DNA from: Heligmosomoides polygyrus polygyrus
Taxonomy: Eukaryota; Nematoda; Chromadorea; Rhabditida; Heligmosomidae
DNA: 64,000 nucleotides
Assembly: GCA_947396885.1 (NCBI GenBank)
Contig: OX377204.1
Span: forward strand, 18,855,706-18,919,705
Reading direction: 5' to 3'
Shown: positions 32,750 through 57,599 of the stretch, in pieces
Position numbering within the stretch: the stretch's first letter is position 1
Layout of the letters: every line of letters begins with the position of its first letter
The notes under the pieces: model-generated
Database searches by the model: none
Told to the model about the DNA's origin: nothing
The model's input: the letters and a program-made list of their open reading frames with translations, nothing else
Position numbers and translations under genes: made by a program

Positions 32750-33195
32750 CCTTAATCAATATCCTTTTCCTTCCTTCGTAATGCTGTTGTAACTGAGGTT
32801 ATTGTACTCCTTAGCTTAAGCATTCTTTGAAATGTAATAGCATATGAGAATTCAAACGATGAAAGGAGACAATAAAAGAAGGTTGTGCACGATTTCATGC
32901 ATTCCCGTTTACTGATTTTGAACTCATAGCAGTGGAATAATATAACAATACAAAAAATAAATGAATAATAATACAAAAATGGGTAATACGTAGCGGGATC
33001 AAGAAACAACAATTTTTCAACAATATTCACATCTAAACATCACAAGCAATCGATTTTGTGTAGAATGGGTTGACTATTTCGCAGAAATTATAAAAATGAG
33101 TATAATAAAAATGATAAATTCAATACAAAGCCATACCGCTAAATTACCAATAAGTTGGAAATTATGTATTGAACTGCATCAGCTTCTAGAAAGAG
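32750..33195 (-). pseudogene. Candidate membrane-protein relic (B)
   Basis: Counterpart of 18258-18705. The 92-codon hydrophobic part is kept with few changes, but the upstream exon is broken by an 11-bp deletion that creates TAG. Confidence 0.35.
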
Positions 33196-33295
33196 ATATT
33201 AGCCATTAATAGTTGTAGCTTCTCGCTCGGCTACGTCTTCCAGTAGGACACCATTTTTCGCTAGAGTACACCACTACCGTGCCCACTGCACATCA

Positions 33296-33470
33296 TATCT
33301 CGTACCAATAGCGCAGTAGGAAGAGGCGCCGGCTGTTTAGTGCACATCGAATCGAGATACTTGATTCCGGTGTCAAGCCTAGACCAACCATTCGTCCATT
33401 CCTCCGTGGTCGACGAATTGGTATCAGAATTGTCTAAAATGGGTAAAGCACCGAATCGTCGGAAAGCTAA
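33296..33470 (+). repeat. Degenerate SINE head (B)
   Basis: Counterpart of 18815-18990. Confidence 0.5.
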
Positions 33471-33558
33471 GGCGTGTTATCAGAACTCTTCAAACCTGCA
33501 GTAGAGCTAGATAACCTAGAATACCTAGAGCTGCCTTGCTAGAGATGCAGTAATAGTA

Positions 33559-34768
33559 CAGGGTGGCCCATAAGTCCTGCAACGAAAACATAGGCGTATA
33601 AAAAGGCTAAGAATGCACTAAATTTGGTAAATTTTTAAACCATGTTTGTATATGGTTTGTAGATTATGGTGGAGCGGTATTATTCATAAGGGACCACTCC
33701 TGGATTGATAAGAGCCTTCCCTCTTACGGAGTTTTACTTCTTATTCGTTCCAAAGAGGATATTGAACAATAGTTTTCTAAGGCTTTATAGAGCAGAACAT
33801 TTTCTTTAACATGGTTAATAAACAAGGGTTGAAAATCTAAAGATTCAGGAATTTCAAAGTTGGTCTTTCGCAGGTGCATTATTTTGCAGATGGACTGAGA
33901 ACCGCTACCAGGTCCTTTTCGTTTGCTGTTAGAAGAATCGCTTTACCAGAATGTGCATTTTGCCTATGAACGTCGCGATTGAGTCTCCAATATATGCTGT
34001 TATGTTTTCGTTCCCATCAAACGAACATTTTTATTGATTTTCACTCTTTTTACACAAAAACCTAAGGTGTGAGGGGAGATATTTTGGGAAATCGTGTATG
34101 ACAAAAACCTGCGATGGCTAGTATCAAACGCACTATTATTTTGAGCTTTCTGGGATCGCTCAACTTTGAGAAATTTTTCATCAAATGAGGCAGAGGTTGA
34201 ATGCCCACTTCGAACGACGCGCTCCAACTGCGCTTAAAAATTCTTCTCTCTACTTTCTTCTCCTCATAGCTGAGTCTTCGCCTCACTTGTGGGCATGTAA
34301 AGCTTTCCTTGTAGTTTTCTAGAAACTACATACTGCTTAGTAATAGAATAAGCACGCGGCTGAATATTGCATTTGTTCCAGCTGGTTGCTGCATCGTGTA
34401 TGACTAGAAAATTAATAGCGTTATTCTATTGTAGTTCAGATCCGTTCATCTAATGTTCACACTCGAGAAGCCTCTGAATCGCCCCTACACAATACCATCG
34501 TACCGTATGTTCAACAACCAGTCTTCCCAAGTTTAATCACATCGGAATGGGAGCGCTCCACCACGGGCCAGAGAAGAGTTTTCAGTAGTTTACGTGAGAG
34601 CGCATTACTTTGTAATAAGAGCAGCTACAACCATGATCCTTTCCAGAAGCATAAGCACTAAGCACTAAGTATATGCTATGCGTAACAGTTGGTATGCGGT
34701 TCTTTGCAATTGGAAAAAGACGCCAATAAGGTAGCCTAATTTTATTGCAGGACTTATGGGCCACACTG
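33559..34768 (-). mobile_element. Tc1/mariner-superfamily element, decayed (B)
   Basis: Counterpart of 19076-20313: TIRs CAGGGTGGCCCATAAGTCCTGC and its inverse, with TA at 33557-33558 and 34769-34770. It is 28 bp shorter than the A copy. Confidence 0.75.
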
Positions 34769-35011
34769 TAATAATTGACCGCGGTAAAGGTAATTGAATC
34801 TACCCATGAGTTTTGTACAACTTTTATGGCTAACAGCATTACTTCTGCATGCTGAAGACTTTAATGAAACACTATAACAATCCCAGTTGTGCTACAAGAA
34901 TTAGGTTTCCGTCTCAATGATGGTTTGCTGTTCGTTCTAGAAGTATGTAGTTCTACCTCTCGTTTTTGTTGTTTTGGTCTCTTTATCTGACTTTTTTCCA
35001 AGCAAAATCCA

Positions 35012-35269
35012 TCATCTTCCATCGTAATGCGGCCTTCTGAAGCTGCCCATCCATTGCACGTTGTTCACGTTGTCATCAATGTGTGTGCGGGAGACAAAGC
35101 GGCAGGAAATTTGCACTTGAGAAAGTTCATAGTGGCAGTGGATGAAATAAACGAGACGACGAGCTGAAGACAAGGGCTTGTCTGGGAATTTGCGTAACAA
35201 GCTTGACACGTAGCAGTGGGGCACTGCGACATCCGCATGGCATATTGACTTGAGTAAAGCAGTCTTCAT
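35012..35269 (-). other. 85-codon ORF, unknown
   Basis: Open in B from ATG to a stop and interrupted in A. Peptide includes QVQISCRFVSRTHIDDNVN. No domain recognised and no splice evidence. Confidence 0.25.
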
Positions 35270-35404
35270 AGGGTTTTGAATAGATTACACCTCATCTGAT
35301 ACTTTCCGGCTGTTGCTTCGTGCTGGGTTTGACTTTCTCATCTCACGCCTTCGAGACCCATTCTGCCCTCTCAAGTCCCTTTCGTTCTCAGCTCATTGAA
35401 ATTC

Positions 35405-35635
35405 TTCAGTGTACGAGCCGGTGAAAGCCCCGGCTGTCCTGAGTCAAAGTTTTTGGTTCGGATCTCGCCATAACCTTCGAGCCGTGAAGTGGTGCAAGGC
35501 TTGTCTAGGAAGGAAAATCGGTTGGCCACCGAAAAGCTGCTGAATAGGTGAAAACGCATTCTAATTTACTTCCGCGATATGCCGTAGAAGTAGAATGCGT
35601 GGCGCATGTCACAAAGGGACTGAGTCATGAACACT
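35405..35635 (+). repeat. Diverged SINE copy (B)
   Basis: Counterpart of 20955-21180. Confidence 0.55.
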
Positions 35636-35654
35636 TTTGTTTTTTTTTTTGAAA

Positions 35655-36340
35655 CCAACAAATATGTCTATCAGGTAGAGGAATAAGTTCGTAACGTTTT
35701 CTTCGAAGAGTTTTATTTAAACGATTTTCTTTTTGTTTGACACTATTTATATGAAATTTCGTATTTATTGGATAGTACTTTTTTGCTCCACAGAGCTCAT
35801 TGTCAGTTTTTCAAAGCAATTTAGTATTTTTCGTTTTTTTTTTGCCTTAGAAGCGAAACACCTAAGAGATAAATCAGTATTTTCGACACCTTCTTCGCAT
35901 TTCACAGTGATCAAAAAGCAGCCTTAACAGACCGGGATATTTGCGAGGTGTACAGAAAAGGTGTCATAAGCGAGTCTGCAGCACGGAGATGGTTTGCAAA
36001 GTTCAAAAACGGCTACCTTGACCTTGACGACAGCCAACACGGAGTAGAAGGCCTTCGGAATTCGATGAAGAGCATCTTAAGGAAGAGAAGAGAAGAGAAC
36101 GCCACCAAAGAAGTCGCTAATTAGCCGGCAAAATGGACTGCGATAGAAAAACGGTTCTTGGCCACCTTCAATAGATGGGGGTCGACGAAAAAATGGGAGC
36201 CTGGTGTTTCTCGACCTGACTAAAATAAATAAGGAGAAACTTCGAATTCCTTTACACCATCTCGTCTGGCGTCGAGCAACATGCAGCCATAAACAACGTT
36301 TTTTGTACAGAATCATCACAGGAGGTGAGTATGGTGATTA
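35655..36340 (+). mobile_element. Mariner remnant (B)
   Basis: TIR-like CAGGTAGAGGAATAAGTTCGTAACG, then transposase HTH (DICEVYRKGVISESAARRWF ... KNGYLDLDDSQHG). Further on RFLYRIITGGE recalls the PFLDRIITGDEKW segment of mariner transposases, with Asp changed to Gly. Frameshifts and stops separate the pieces and the C-terminal half is not readable. It shows what the gap in copy A probably hides. Confidence 0.75.
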
Positions 36341-36494
36341 GTGCTGTATGTATGAAGCAAATAAACGAGGGAGTAGCTTAAGGCGATACGCGAAGAGCAA
36401 GTGCTGAAAATGGTGATTTTTGTCTTCTGGGTTTTTATTTTTATTTTCATCAATTTCTCAGCCTAAAATAACGAAAAATTTTAAAAATTTCTAA

Positions 36495-36720
36495 AAAAAT
36501 TAAGCTTGCCTCCACGATATCCCGTAGAAATAGAGTGCGTGGCGTATCCCGCAGCTGGACTGAGTTACGACTTTCTTTATCCTTTTAGCCTTTAACACAG
36601 TTTATTAAAAGAAACCTAGAAATAGGGCTATTAGGTTAAGGAATAAGTTTCCAGCGTTCTCTTCCAAGAGCTTTATTTCAACGATTTGCTTCTTGCGAGA
36701 AAGATGCGAGAACACATCCT
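36495..36720 (+). repeat. Third partial copy of the duplication's distal end
   Basis: A SINE 3' end, then GAAACCTAGAAATAGGGCTATTAGGTTAAGG and GAATAAGTTTCCAGCGTT...GAGCTTTATTTCAACGATTTGC. It aligns in order with about 21110-21310 and 35560-35740, more diverged. The TTAGGTT start is the cleanest mariner TIR of the three. Confidence 0.6.
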
Positions 36721-37610
36721 CTCCCTTGTCCTACGACTCCTGCCTGACATTTGATTGACTTGTGCGTTGCGATAAGTTCGGAGGTGGGCTCGTCGCCAAT
36801 GATGCCTCCAACGCGTTTTTGGCTACAATCCAAGCGCAGTTTTCAAATTATTATTCAAACTTCAGCAGAAGTTGCTATAGTGGCTTCATCTGACTCTATA
36901 AAGGTTTAGATGACCTGCCCAAAAATGCTCCAGTAAAGCACTAAACAAATTGTAAGGATACCACTACCTACTGAAGACGGCACACTACACTACTCTAGAA
37001 GACTTGATGAAGAGATTGAAAATAAGGCGATTTCAATGGCCGACTCATGGCTGCGGTTTAATTTGCAGCCGTATGAGGTCGTATATCACTCGATGACAGA
37101 CCAACTTCTGCTCCATCTGCCCCCGTCTGATTGAATTCCGATTCACGTAGTATTGTTCTTCGGGTACTATAATCCATTGGGTCTAGTTCAGTTTTGAAGA
37201 AGAAGCTTGCTGAGGGGAATTGGAAATATAGCACTGCGAAATGTATTCTAACCCACGTATTCGCATTTTTCCGAATTCTCCTTGAAGATTACGCTAGAAT
37301 TCATTAACTTTAAATTTCAAGGAAGATGTTGTGTTATGTGGATGTTTCGCATGACAGCTTCTCATCGCTAAGAAGGAGGTGACAACGAGCTCAGTCTTCT
37401 GTAGAGCAATGAATCGTACGATACAAAAATGACTAGGCTCCTACATAAATAGCCATCCCGACTTGTCTTTTTCTACTTCCAATAATGGCTACTAACCAGC
37501 ACTTGGACTGATCTCTTTTTTACAAGCCGATTTCTTTTCTTTTGCTCCCTGGCCGCCTACGAGGTGCGTACCAGTATAATGAGGTCTCTGAAAGACGGGA
37601 CCTGCCTGGC
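36721..37610. other. No gene seen
   Basis: Mixed composition, no supported exon or known repeat. Confidence 0.35.
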
Positions 37611-37615
37611 GGTGC

Positions 37616-38385
37616 TTGCTCTCAGAGCTATGGACTAAACACATTACACAATGTTTAACTTGGAATGTTAGCTGGTTCTCGCCCCTACACCGTCTTGAAG
37701 GCTTTTTAAAACAAAGGGTGTTTTTGATTCTAATATCTTTTGGCTCACTGAAAAACTACGCTATTATTTCAGGCAGTTTTCGCATCACGCAATTCATCGA
37801 GGAAACCATTTTATTCGCAGATCTCTAAAAAAGCTCATTTCCTTGAAATTTTTTGTGATCAACTGTTTTCACATCACTTTTGAAACAATAATTTTCCTCC
37901 GCTTTTGCTGCTCTTTTGAGAACCATTTTTGCTATATTCTTTTGTGATAAGCAGATTTCGTAATACTTTTGGCTCAATAAATATTGTATTGTATTGTAAA
38001 TAATTGATTTAAATATTAATATTTCACTATAGTTATTCTTTCTATTGAAAAATGCTCTCCTATTAAAACTCCTCCCAGCTGGTTTCAAGTCTGTGCTGGG
38101 GGAGTGAAACATCTGCTATGAAATCTGCCTTTCTTATTGTTTAGTTGGTCACGAAGGATTCTGTCATTTCGCTCTTTCCTCTACCTAACCGATTTAATGG
38201 GTCCTATCTAATTGTGCTCTCTTCGTTTTCTGATGTTATTTTTGTTTGTTTCCTTTCTTCCACTGAAGCCTTTTATTCACCACTATTGGCTTTTTGTGTT
38301 CGGTACCTTGGAGTGTTTCCTTTAGGGCTGACTGTCTGGTGGTGCACGTCGTCTTGCGGCGTATTAAATAAATAAATAAACTATC
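37616..38385 (+). other. Possible LINE 3' end
   Basis: The plus strand ends GTCGTCTTGCGGCGTATTAAATAAATAAATAAA (38348-38380), a form typical of LINE ends with AATA repeats, preceded by a 76-codon ORF. No reverse transcriptase motif is readable, so this is tentative. Confidence 0.3.
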
Positions 38386-38563
38386 ACAGACGCTTGGACG
38401 CTTAAGCCACATACTCCTACTAATTCGCTTTGCAAATTTCGTAGTGGTATTTCGAGTTTTTCATCAGCGTTTTAACGCCGCAGAGTTACGTGCACTATCA
38501 AGGGAGTTCGACGCAAATCTTTTCAACTAGAAGAGGTTTTATGAATCTTTTTTCACTATGTAC

Positions 38564-38780
38564 CTCTAAGAAGTAGAATTTGTTACGCGTTTCAAATAGG
38601 GATTGACTAACGCCGTCTATTATCCTCTACCCTCTTTCTTCTAGCCTTTATCATTATCAGTGGCTCTCACCTTCAAGTTACTGTATAGACCAAATGTGCT
38701 TTCAAATTTCATCCTCAATATCCGATATCCACAGAAGTATAATGTGTGGAGTATCACAAATAAGAATTGATTAGATGCAT
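38564..38780 (+). repeat. Two SINE 3' fragments
   Basis: AGAAGTAGAATTTGTTACGCG...GGGATTGACTAACGCCGTC (38566-38635), then a degenerate body and 3' end (38659-38780; ATATCCACAGAAGTATAATGTGTGG). Confidence 0.5.
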
Positions 38781-39817
38781 GCCAATAAAAGCTCCACCTA
38801 ACAACTTCGTGGCACAGAAGTATTATAAACGTTGTTAACATCAATGCCGAGGTTTCAATGAGAGGATATGGGGTAGACTAGTTAGTTCCTCTAAGTCCTC
38901 ATTCCTTTGACCCTATCTTTTACCCTCGTTTTAAAACTATGAATGGGCCAGTTTAGGTACATAGAGACTGACCAGCACGCCTGTATGCACGCATTAATCA
39001 ACCCCGGTTTCAACATCGGCTACGACTTGCTATGATTTTTCCACCCAGATGGGGTCGTAGACTTTTTCTAGTCGCATCCGAATCGGGAACAGGACCTTGT
39101 TCTTGAAATGGCCTCCGACAAGTCGTTGCCCAGGCCTAAATAAGTTTTCAACTGTCTCCTCGAGGCCATCCTAGTGAAGGAGTGAACGATGCTCCCTAAG
39201 GGGAGCTAAGCTTCCCCTTACCACTGCGTCAAAGTTAATTTCTCTAAACGGCTGCTACGTGGAGGCTCCACAAAGTGCTGGGTTTCTGAAGGCGTCTCCC
39301 CTTACTCAAACTTCAGCATGAGTTTTCTGCACTTCTAGAGGTTTTTGTTTAGGCGAGAAGCTTCGCATTCTAACGAAATTTACGTTTTCAATAGTAGTGA
39401 CTGTTCTCATGGCATATTTGTCGGGCAGACAAGAGTTCGAGGCCGATCGCGGGCTACGGGCCGTGAGACTTCACTCTCCCGGATACCACGGAGAAGTCTC
39501 CCCAGGGAACGGCGATAATCGACACAAATCCTTGTTCTTCCCCGCCATAACCTCGTGTCCATCTGACGTCAATGCCGCCATCCCGTGCGCTCTTTTTCCT
39601 GGTTTGCGGTTTGCGCAAAGGCTTGAATTTCTGGTGTTCTGCCACTACTCAATCGAACTATAGGCTGTTCGACGCCTTCATTTTCCACACAGGAGAAAAC
39701 TTTTACGATTTTGAATAAATTCTTATTCTAAAAATACATTTTGTAGGTGAACGAAGACATTTTTACAATGCTTCGATGACTCACACGTTGTTATAAATTC
39801 TTTTCCTGTTTGCCTGT
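38781..39817. other. No supported gene
   Basis: Contains a near-perfect hairpin TAAGGGGAGCTAAGCTTCCCCTTA (39197-39220) and a GC-rich patch at 39430-39610 open on both strands with no recognised domain. Confidence 0.35.
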
Positions 39818-39960
39818 GGCACCTGTGTCACCAGTGTCACCAGCCATCTCGATGCTCACCGAGTTGCTCTAGCGGGCGCTAGCACCGTCCCATTCGTCCC
39901 TGTCGCGTGCCAGAGTGCTCCAATGGACCGTGCTTGCCCGAGTGACATGAAAGCGTCAGA
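39818..39960 (-). mobile_element. RTE 3'-end fragment
   Basis: TGCTCTAGCGGGCGCTAGCACCGTCC, then CATTCGTCCCTGTCGCGTGCCAGAGT, matches the 3' end of the RTE at 15022. The tail here is CACCTGTGTCACCAGTGTCACC, a variant of the TGATACAGG repeat. It is severely 5'-truncated. Confidence 0.75.
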
Positions 39961-40165
39961 TCGTTCGTTCTTTTCCTATGATCAGTAGCCAAGTACAGTT
40001 TAAGAACGAAACTTCCGAAAATTTTCCTGCGTGTTGTATAACAAAAAGAGATTGCGCCATGTAATCGCAGCATATTGTGAGGTTTAGTTGATTGATAATG
40101 CGAATGCCACCCACGTACAGTTGTGAACTGGGGAATTCGCTACAGTTACCGATTGCAGTGATTGT

Positions 40166-40466
40166 ATGATAAAGGACAGCGTTGCTTAAAATTTTGTGAT
40201 GCGCCACTCATTCTATTTATAACATTATATTTCTACTGGATGTCCAGGAGGCGATTTGACTGCCTATTTGGTCATATCTACCTTGCGGTGGCCAGCCAAT
40301 CGACAAGTCAGCACTTTGTCCTTCCCAGACAAGTTTGTTACCTATTCGCCGACTCCGGAGGAATGGAAGGCCTGGTTGGCCTGGGCGGAAAATCCGAACC
40401 TAAAACCTACTCTCGGGTGCAGAAGCCAGGCGACACTTCCTCCGACTGCACCACACGCGCCCTTTG
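40166..40466 (-). mobile_element. SINE copy
   Basis: Full length with tail ATAAAGGACAGCG at the left and CACACGCGCCC at the right. It has a small duplication in the ATTCTATTT...ATTTCTACTGG box. Target duplication is not clear. Confidence 0.75.
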
Positions 40467-40951
40467 TAGTATAATTCGGTATATCGCAAAATTGCTGCTT
40501 TTGCTTCATCAATCCAATACTCATCGTGGCGAATACACGGCGCAATCTCTTCCTGTGTTAGAGTAGAATATTTCGGTTTCCCACGTTTTAAAGGAGACCA
40601 TACCATTAGTGCATTCTTATTTCTCAATGACTTAAAAAGTGCAGGAATCCCATGGCAATCTAGTCTTTTGAACGATCTGCAGTTTTAGCTCAAAAATCTT
40701 GTCGTTTTTAAAGCATTCAGGCTTGATTTAAATGGAGCCGCTCGCGGAAGTGAGATGGGAGCGTGCCAGCTAATCATAGCCAGTCATAGCACCGACCGAA
40801 CACGCGCCAGCCAATAAAGCTCCTCTAGTGGCACGTCCGTCTCTCTCATCTCCCAGTGCTGTCCACATTCGCAACGCGAACCTATCTTTCCTATATAATA
40901 AGGTGAAAATCTATTCGTAAAATTATTTAGATAATTATTATATCATATTAT
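40467..40951. other. No gene seen
   Basis: A stretch at 40730-40890 (CACGCGCCAGCCAATAAAGC ... CCACATTCGC) resembles 11280-11430, a minor shared repeat. No coding support. Confidence 0.35.
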
Positions 40952-41256
40952 GGGCGCGTGTAGCGAAGTCGGAGGAGGCGACGGCTGTCGTGTGCACCCG
41001 ATACCAGGTTCCTGGTTCGGATTTCCCGCCCAGGCCAACCGGCCAACCAAGCCTTCCATCCCTCCGGGGTCGGTGAATTGGTACCAGACGTGTCTGGGAA
41101 GGATAAAGCGCTGACTTGTTCATCGGTTGGCCACCGCAAGTCATTGTATAGCCAAATACGTATTCAAATCGCCTCCACGACATCCCGTAGAAGTATAATG
41201 CGCTGGCGCATCCCAGAAAGGATCGAGCGACGCGGTCCTTTATCCTTTATCCTTAT
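40952..41256 (+). mobile_element. SINE copy
   Basis: Clean copy with head GGGCGCGTGTAGCGAAGTCGGAGGAGGCG, B-box GGTTCGGATTTCCCGCC, and tail GGTCCTTTATCCTTTATCCTTATT. A 10-bp GGCCAACC duplication lies in the body. Flanks are AT-rich, so the target duplication is ambiguous. Confidence 0.85.
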
Positions 41257-41386
41257 TGTATTATTATTTATTGAAATTTATTGCTTTATTAAAATTAAAT
41301 CAAAAAATTAAAATTATTATATTCATAGCTCTTCAATAACATAAATACAATGACGCAACAATTTTGAACAAAGGACAACAACATCA

Positions 41387-41532
41387 CCCAATACAACGAT
41401 AGCTAGCAATAAATTAAACATGTTTTGTTTCGCCTCTATCTTCATACAAAACATGTTGATAATTAGTTACCCGGAGGCTCATTAGTGAAGAAGGTAACTA
41501 ATTCATTTAGTTGCTAGTACTATATTGGGCGA
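41387..41532. repeat. Imperfect inverted repeat
   Basis: CACCCAATACAACGATAGCTAGCAA pairs with the inverse of GTTGCTAGTACTATATTGGGCG. An inner hairpin (ACATGTTTTGT...ACAAAACATGT) lies within the left half. Probably a MITE relic. Confidence 0.5.
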
Positions 41533-41759
41533 AATATTTTTTTAAATTGTTTTTAAATTGTAGTAGCAGCTAAATTTTACAATTGAAAAATATAGTTAAC
41601 ATGTTGCGACTTCATCGTCTCTCTTCACGAACAGAAGTCCCGCCTAGGGTAGGGGTAGTACAGACTGCATTCAGGGTGAAGATTTATCTATGTATACTTA
41701 GTGGTTCCATTCTGAACTTAGCTCATTTTGCCGTGTAGTATTACTCGTTCAGAGGAACT

Positions 41760-42060
41760 TGAAGCGAAATGGCAGTCCCGTTCCCCCATCAGCTCTCTTC
41801 CATCAAGTGTTTTGCCCCGCATCTTGGACAGCGCCCTCCATTCCTCATAGTGACAGTCTCCTGTGATAAAACATGTCGAGTGGACGTTCGATAGGAAGGT
41901 GATTTAGTAGGACTACGGAGATGCCACGAGTGGCGAACACCTGACCAGCCGCGTTCGTCTCTGACACCTTTACTCCCATAATCACCGCCTGCTGCTGGCC
42001 GCGTCAAAACTCTCCAACAACGTCATATCGGGTTTCACTCAGGTGTTCGCGATTCTTTGG
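41760..42060. other. GC-rich block, unassigned
   Basis: Open frames on the minus strand (72 codons, 41789-42007, with CPRCGAKH) and in neighbouring frames. It may be a broken transposon ORF. I cannot name it. Confidence 0.25.
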
Positions 42061-42439
42061 CAGCCTCTGCTGCTCCAAAATTGTCGCCGTACCGCTAGCA
42101 CCAACTGCTTTTTTCAATAGTCTTATCATTCATCTAATGAATGATTCAGTTATAGGATATTACCAATATCACGTTCCTTGGTTTTTATGGCTCAAATCAT
42201 TTGATATTAACTTAAAGAGTGGCTATTGCTACTCATTTATAGGTCTTAAATCACCTAGGGTATTGACAGCATACTTCACCCGCACATGATTTGGTATCAC
42301 ATTTTTAAGACTTTATGAATAAAACAGTAACTTAGGCTATCATAGTTGGAAAGCCTTTGGTTTTTTAAATATTATTCTCTGTTATCAAGAGTTTTCATCA
42401 CTTTCCAAGCTGATTCGCATAAACGACTTCAGCGATAAG

Positions 42440-42765
42440 AAATAGAGGTAGGCGTCAATCTGCGCTTATTTGGAATGCACAACACATTCCACTTTTAAGA
42501 AAGAAAATTTAAATGAAAAATTTAAATTTTTTAAATTTAAATACCGGCTAATTGAGGCTTAAGGAAACTGATCTGAAATTTAAATGCGTATTTAGTCTAC
42601 AGAAAGACTTGTGGTGGTGAAGTTCATGCTCTTTCCTTCCAATACTTCAGCGACACTGGGGAGATGGCAGGCTTAGGCCTAGGCGGGATTCGAGCCAGAG
42701 ACCTCACTCAAAGTGCGCGCAATAGTCTGCATTTCCTCCGACTGCGATACCGCGCGCGCACTACT
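42440..42765 (-). repeat. Degenerate SINE copy
   Basis: The middle is interrupted by an AT-palindromic patch (AAATTTAAATTTTTTAAATTT). The head half GCCTAGGCGGGATTCGAGCC ... CCTCCGACTGCG is readable. Confidence 0.5.
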
Positions 42766-42807
42766 TTAAATAATGAACTAAACCTGTCCTCAAACTGAGA
42801 CACTTAC

Positions 42808-43260
42808 TGATTGGACTGCATCACGGTCCAATGGGGTTTTGGTGGTTCTTTATAACTCCAATCGTTTTATATATTTATTTATTTTTCAACCTAACTAACA
42901 TAACACGCATTACCAAAGAGAGTAAAGAGAGACTAAACTCGAGAGACAGATAGAGAGCGTGTTCTTTACTTATACTTGCTTGGGTTGAGAATTATCTTAA
43001 CTCTTGTTATTTACTAACTTAAGTTGCTTTAGGTTTGTTGATTAGTTGACTTATGTGCGGGTCCGCCGACATAGTGGCGTCCGCAAGGGTCCAACCTCTG
43101 GATGAGGAGAACTTAGAGAGCAGCTCAGACGGGATAGGTGCCGTCCTGTTCTCTCCGTTCTTCCTTCTCCCTCCATCCTCCGCCAGAGCCGGTTATAAAG
43201 GCAAGGAGGCGGAGCTTTAGCCGAGGCGTGGTTCAATATCATGAACCAGAGTTCATGACA
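42808..43260 (-). mobile_element. Solo LTR with 5-bp target duplication
   Basis: 453 bp starting TG and ending CA, flanked by CTTAC at 42803-42807 and 43261-43265. On the minus strand it begins TGTCATGAAC, has a TATA-like TTTATAACC (about 43191-43199) soon after the start, a GC-rich leader, and AATAAATAAATA near the far end (about 42873-42886). These are the parts of an LTR promoter and polyadenylation region. No internal retroelement sequence adjoins, so it is a solo LTR left by recombination. The 5-bp duplication fits BEL/Pao or Gypsy types. The family is not provable here. Confidence 0.75.
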
Positions 43261-43294
43261 CTTACAACACATTCAATAGAGACGTCAGCTATGC

Positions 43295-43525
43295 CTTGAA
43301 CCATTCCCATGTTCGGGTCCCTTCCTGGGCAGCCTATCCCTCCATCTCTCTCGAGTCTCTGACACGGATAAGGCTTGTCTTGAAACACTGGCTTGTCTCT
43401 TCGTGGCCATCTGGTCGCCGTCTTTCCCTGGCACTTTTTGATTTGAAGCCGTCAGAGCACGATTTTGTAGAATTGGGATGCATGGCGCATCCCATCGCGG
43501 CATTGATTTATGGTGACCTTCATAC
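43295..43525 (+). repeat. Degenerate SINE copy
   Basis: CATGTTCGGGTCCCTTCCTGGGCAGCC near the head and TGTAGAATTGGGATGCATGGCGCATCCC at the 3' end. The A-box is lost. Confidence 0.5.
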
Positions 43526-44555
43526 AGTTTATCCTGATGAAAGTGAAAACTATATCGCTTGCTTGCCTACATTGCTATTCTAAGCTGTATAAGAGATCTT
43601 CTCATCTTTCCGTGTGTACGTGGATGCGTCCTCCTGAGCAGAATTAATGACCACTGTATGCACTTCGAAGCGCATGGATCAAGTGATCTATTAACGTAAT
43701 CAATTTCAAGGGGAAGTTTCGATTTTCACGACCACTGGGCGCGCTTCGTAAGCAGCAATTAAAATTGCTATGTCAATCAATATCGATCGATAACATGACC
43801 TTCTACTGTTGGGCATTTGCGTGGAAAATCATTACAGCTTGATGGATTTCACATCGAATGAAAGAACTTCAACCACCCAACCAATGTCGATTTACTATCT
43901 GCCTATTCAGACATAAGTAGTGAACAGTCTGCGCCATGCGTTTCATTTCCGTGATTCATCATACCTTCATGTGCCCATCAGAATGCCATATGTTGCCTAA
44001 AGATTTCAGTGGCGCTGTGAACGATTAAATATTCCGCACAATTAAATGTGCTTGTTATCCTTTCTTATAGGTGTGTATGTATGGTCGTTCTATGCCTGAA
44101 AAATTTCGCTAAATTTTTGGCCGTTGAACAGTTCGCCAAAAGGTGATTGGTCTATGGTGGACGAATTTTTAGTACAACACCTTATTTCTGACAAGCTCAC
44201 TCCAAGCTTTGATCGAGAGGAGTCGTGCAATTCTCTAGGATTCTCTATAGGTCCCATTTGTTTCCGATATCGCCATCAATTTGCATCACTTTGTTTTTGA
44301 TCTTATTGCTTTCGTCCTCGAAGCCAGCTGCGCTTTTCTCGATCTTCTGCCACTACAAAAGCTCGGAATTCTTGATCGTCTCTTAATTCCTCCAGGGTTT
44401 TGGCCTTTCTGTGTCTAAAACACGTATTTCATGCTCGTTATGGAATTTTCTGTCCTTACATTTGAAGCCCAAACTGCGTTTTCGCATCGCTGAATTTCTA
44501 ACCGTTATCGAAATCTTTTGAGATTCATTCAACGGGTTATGTCAGTACCGCCAGT
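43526..44555. other. Upstream flank of the Ly6-type gene
   Basis: About 1 kb of apparently single-copy, AT-rich DNA between the repeats and the predicted first exon. The promoter and any trans-splice acceptor would be expected here. I see no decisive TATA or spliced-leader acceptor next to the ATG. Confidence 0.35.
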
Positions 44556-57455
<12,900 letters not shown>

Positions 57456-57599
57456 TAGTGTCGATTACTTGTTCGCCAACCGTTCTTTGACCGGTGTTAG
57501 TGCTCAATTGTCTCTGTGTGCCAGGTTGAAATTACTGGAACGACTTCGGTCTAACAAAAGGCTTCTGTGGACTTACGTATCTCAGTGATTCTCATCATG

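Larger units (their letters stand above)
23235..36044 (+). repeat. Segmental duplication, copy B
   Basis: Same-orientation partner of 7490-21622, about 12.8 kb. Length differences are mostly explained by individual insertions in A (SINE, RTE) and B (SINE at 27908, TTGAT expansion at 30533). Homology persists through coding relics, foldbacks and transposons, so it is a genomic duplication rather than a transposon family. Confidence 0.93.
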
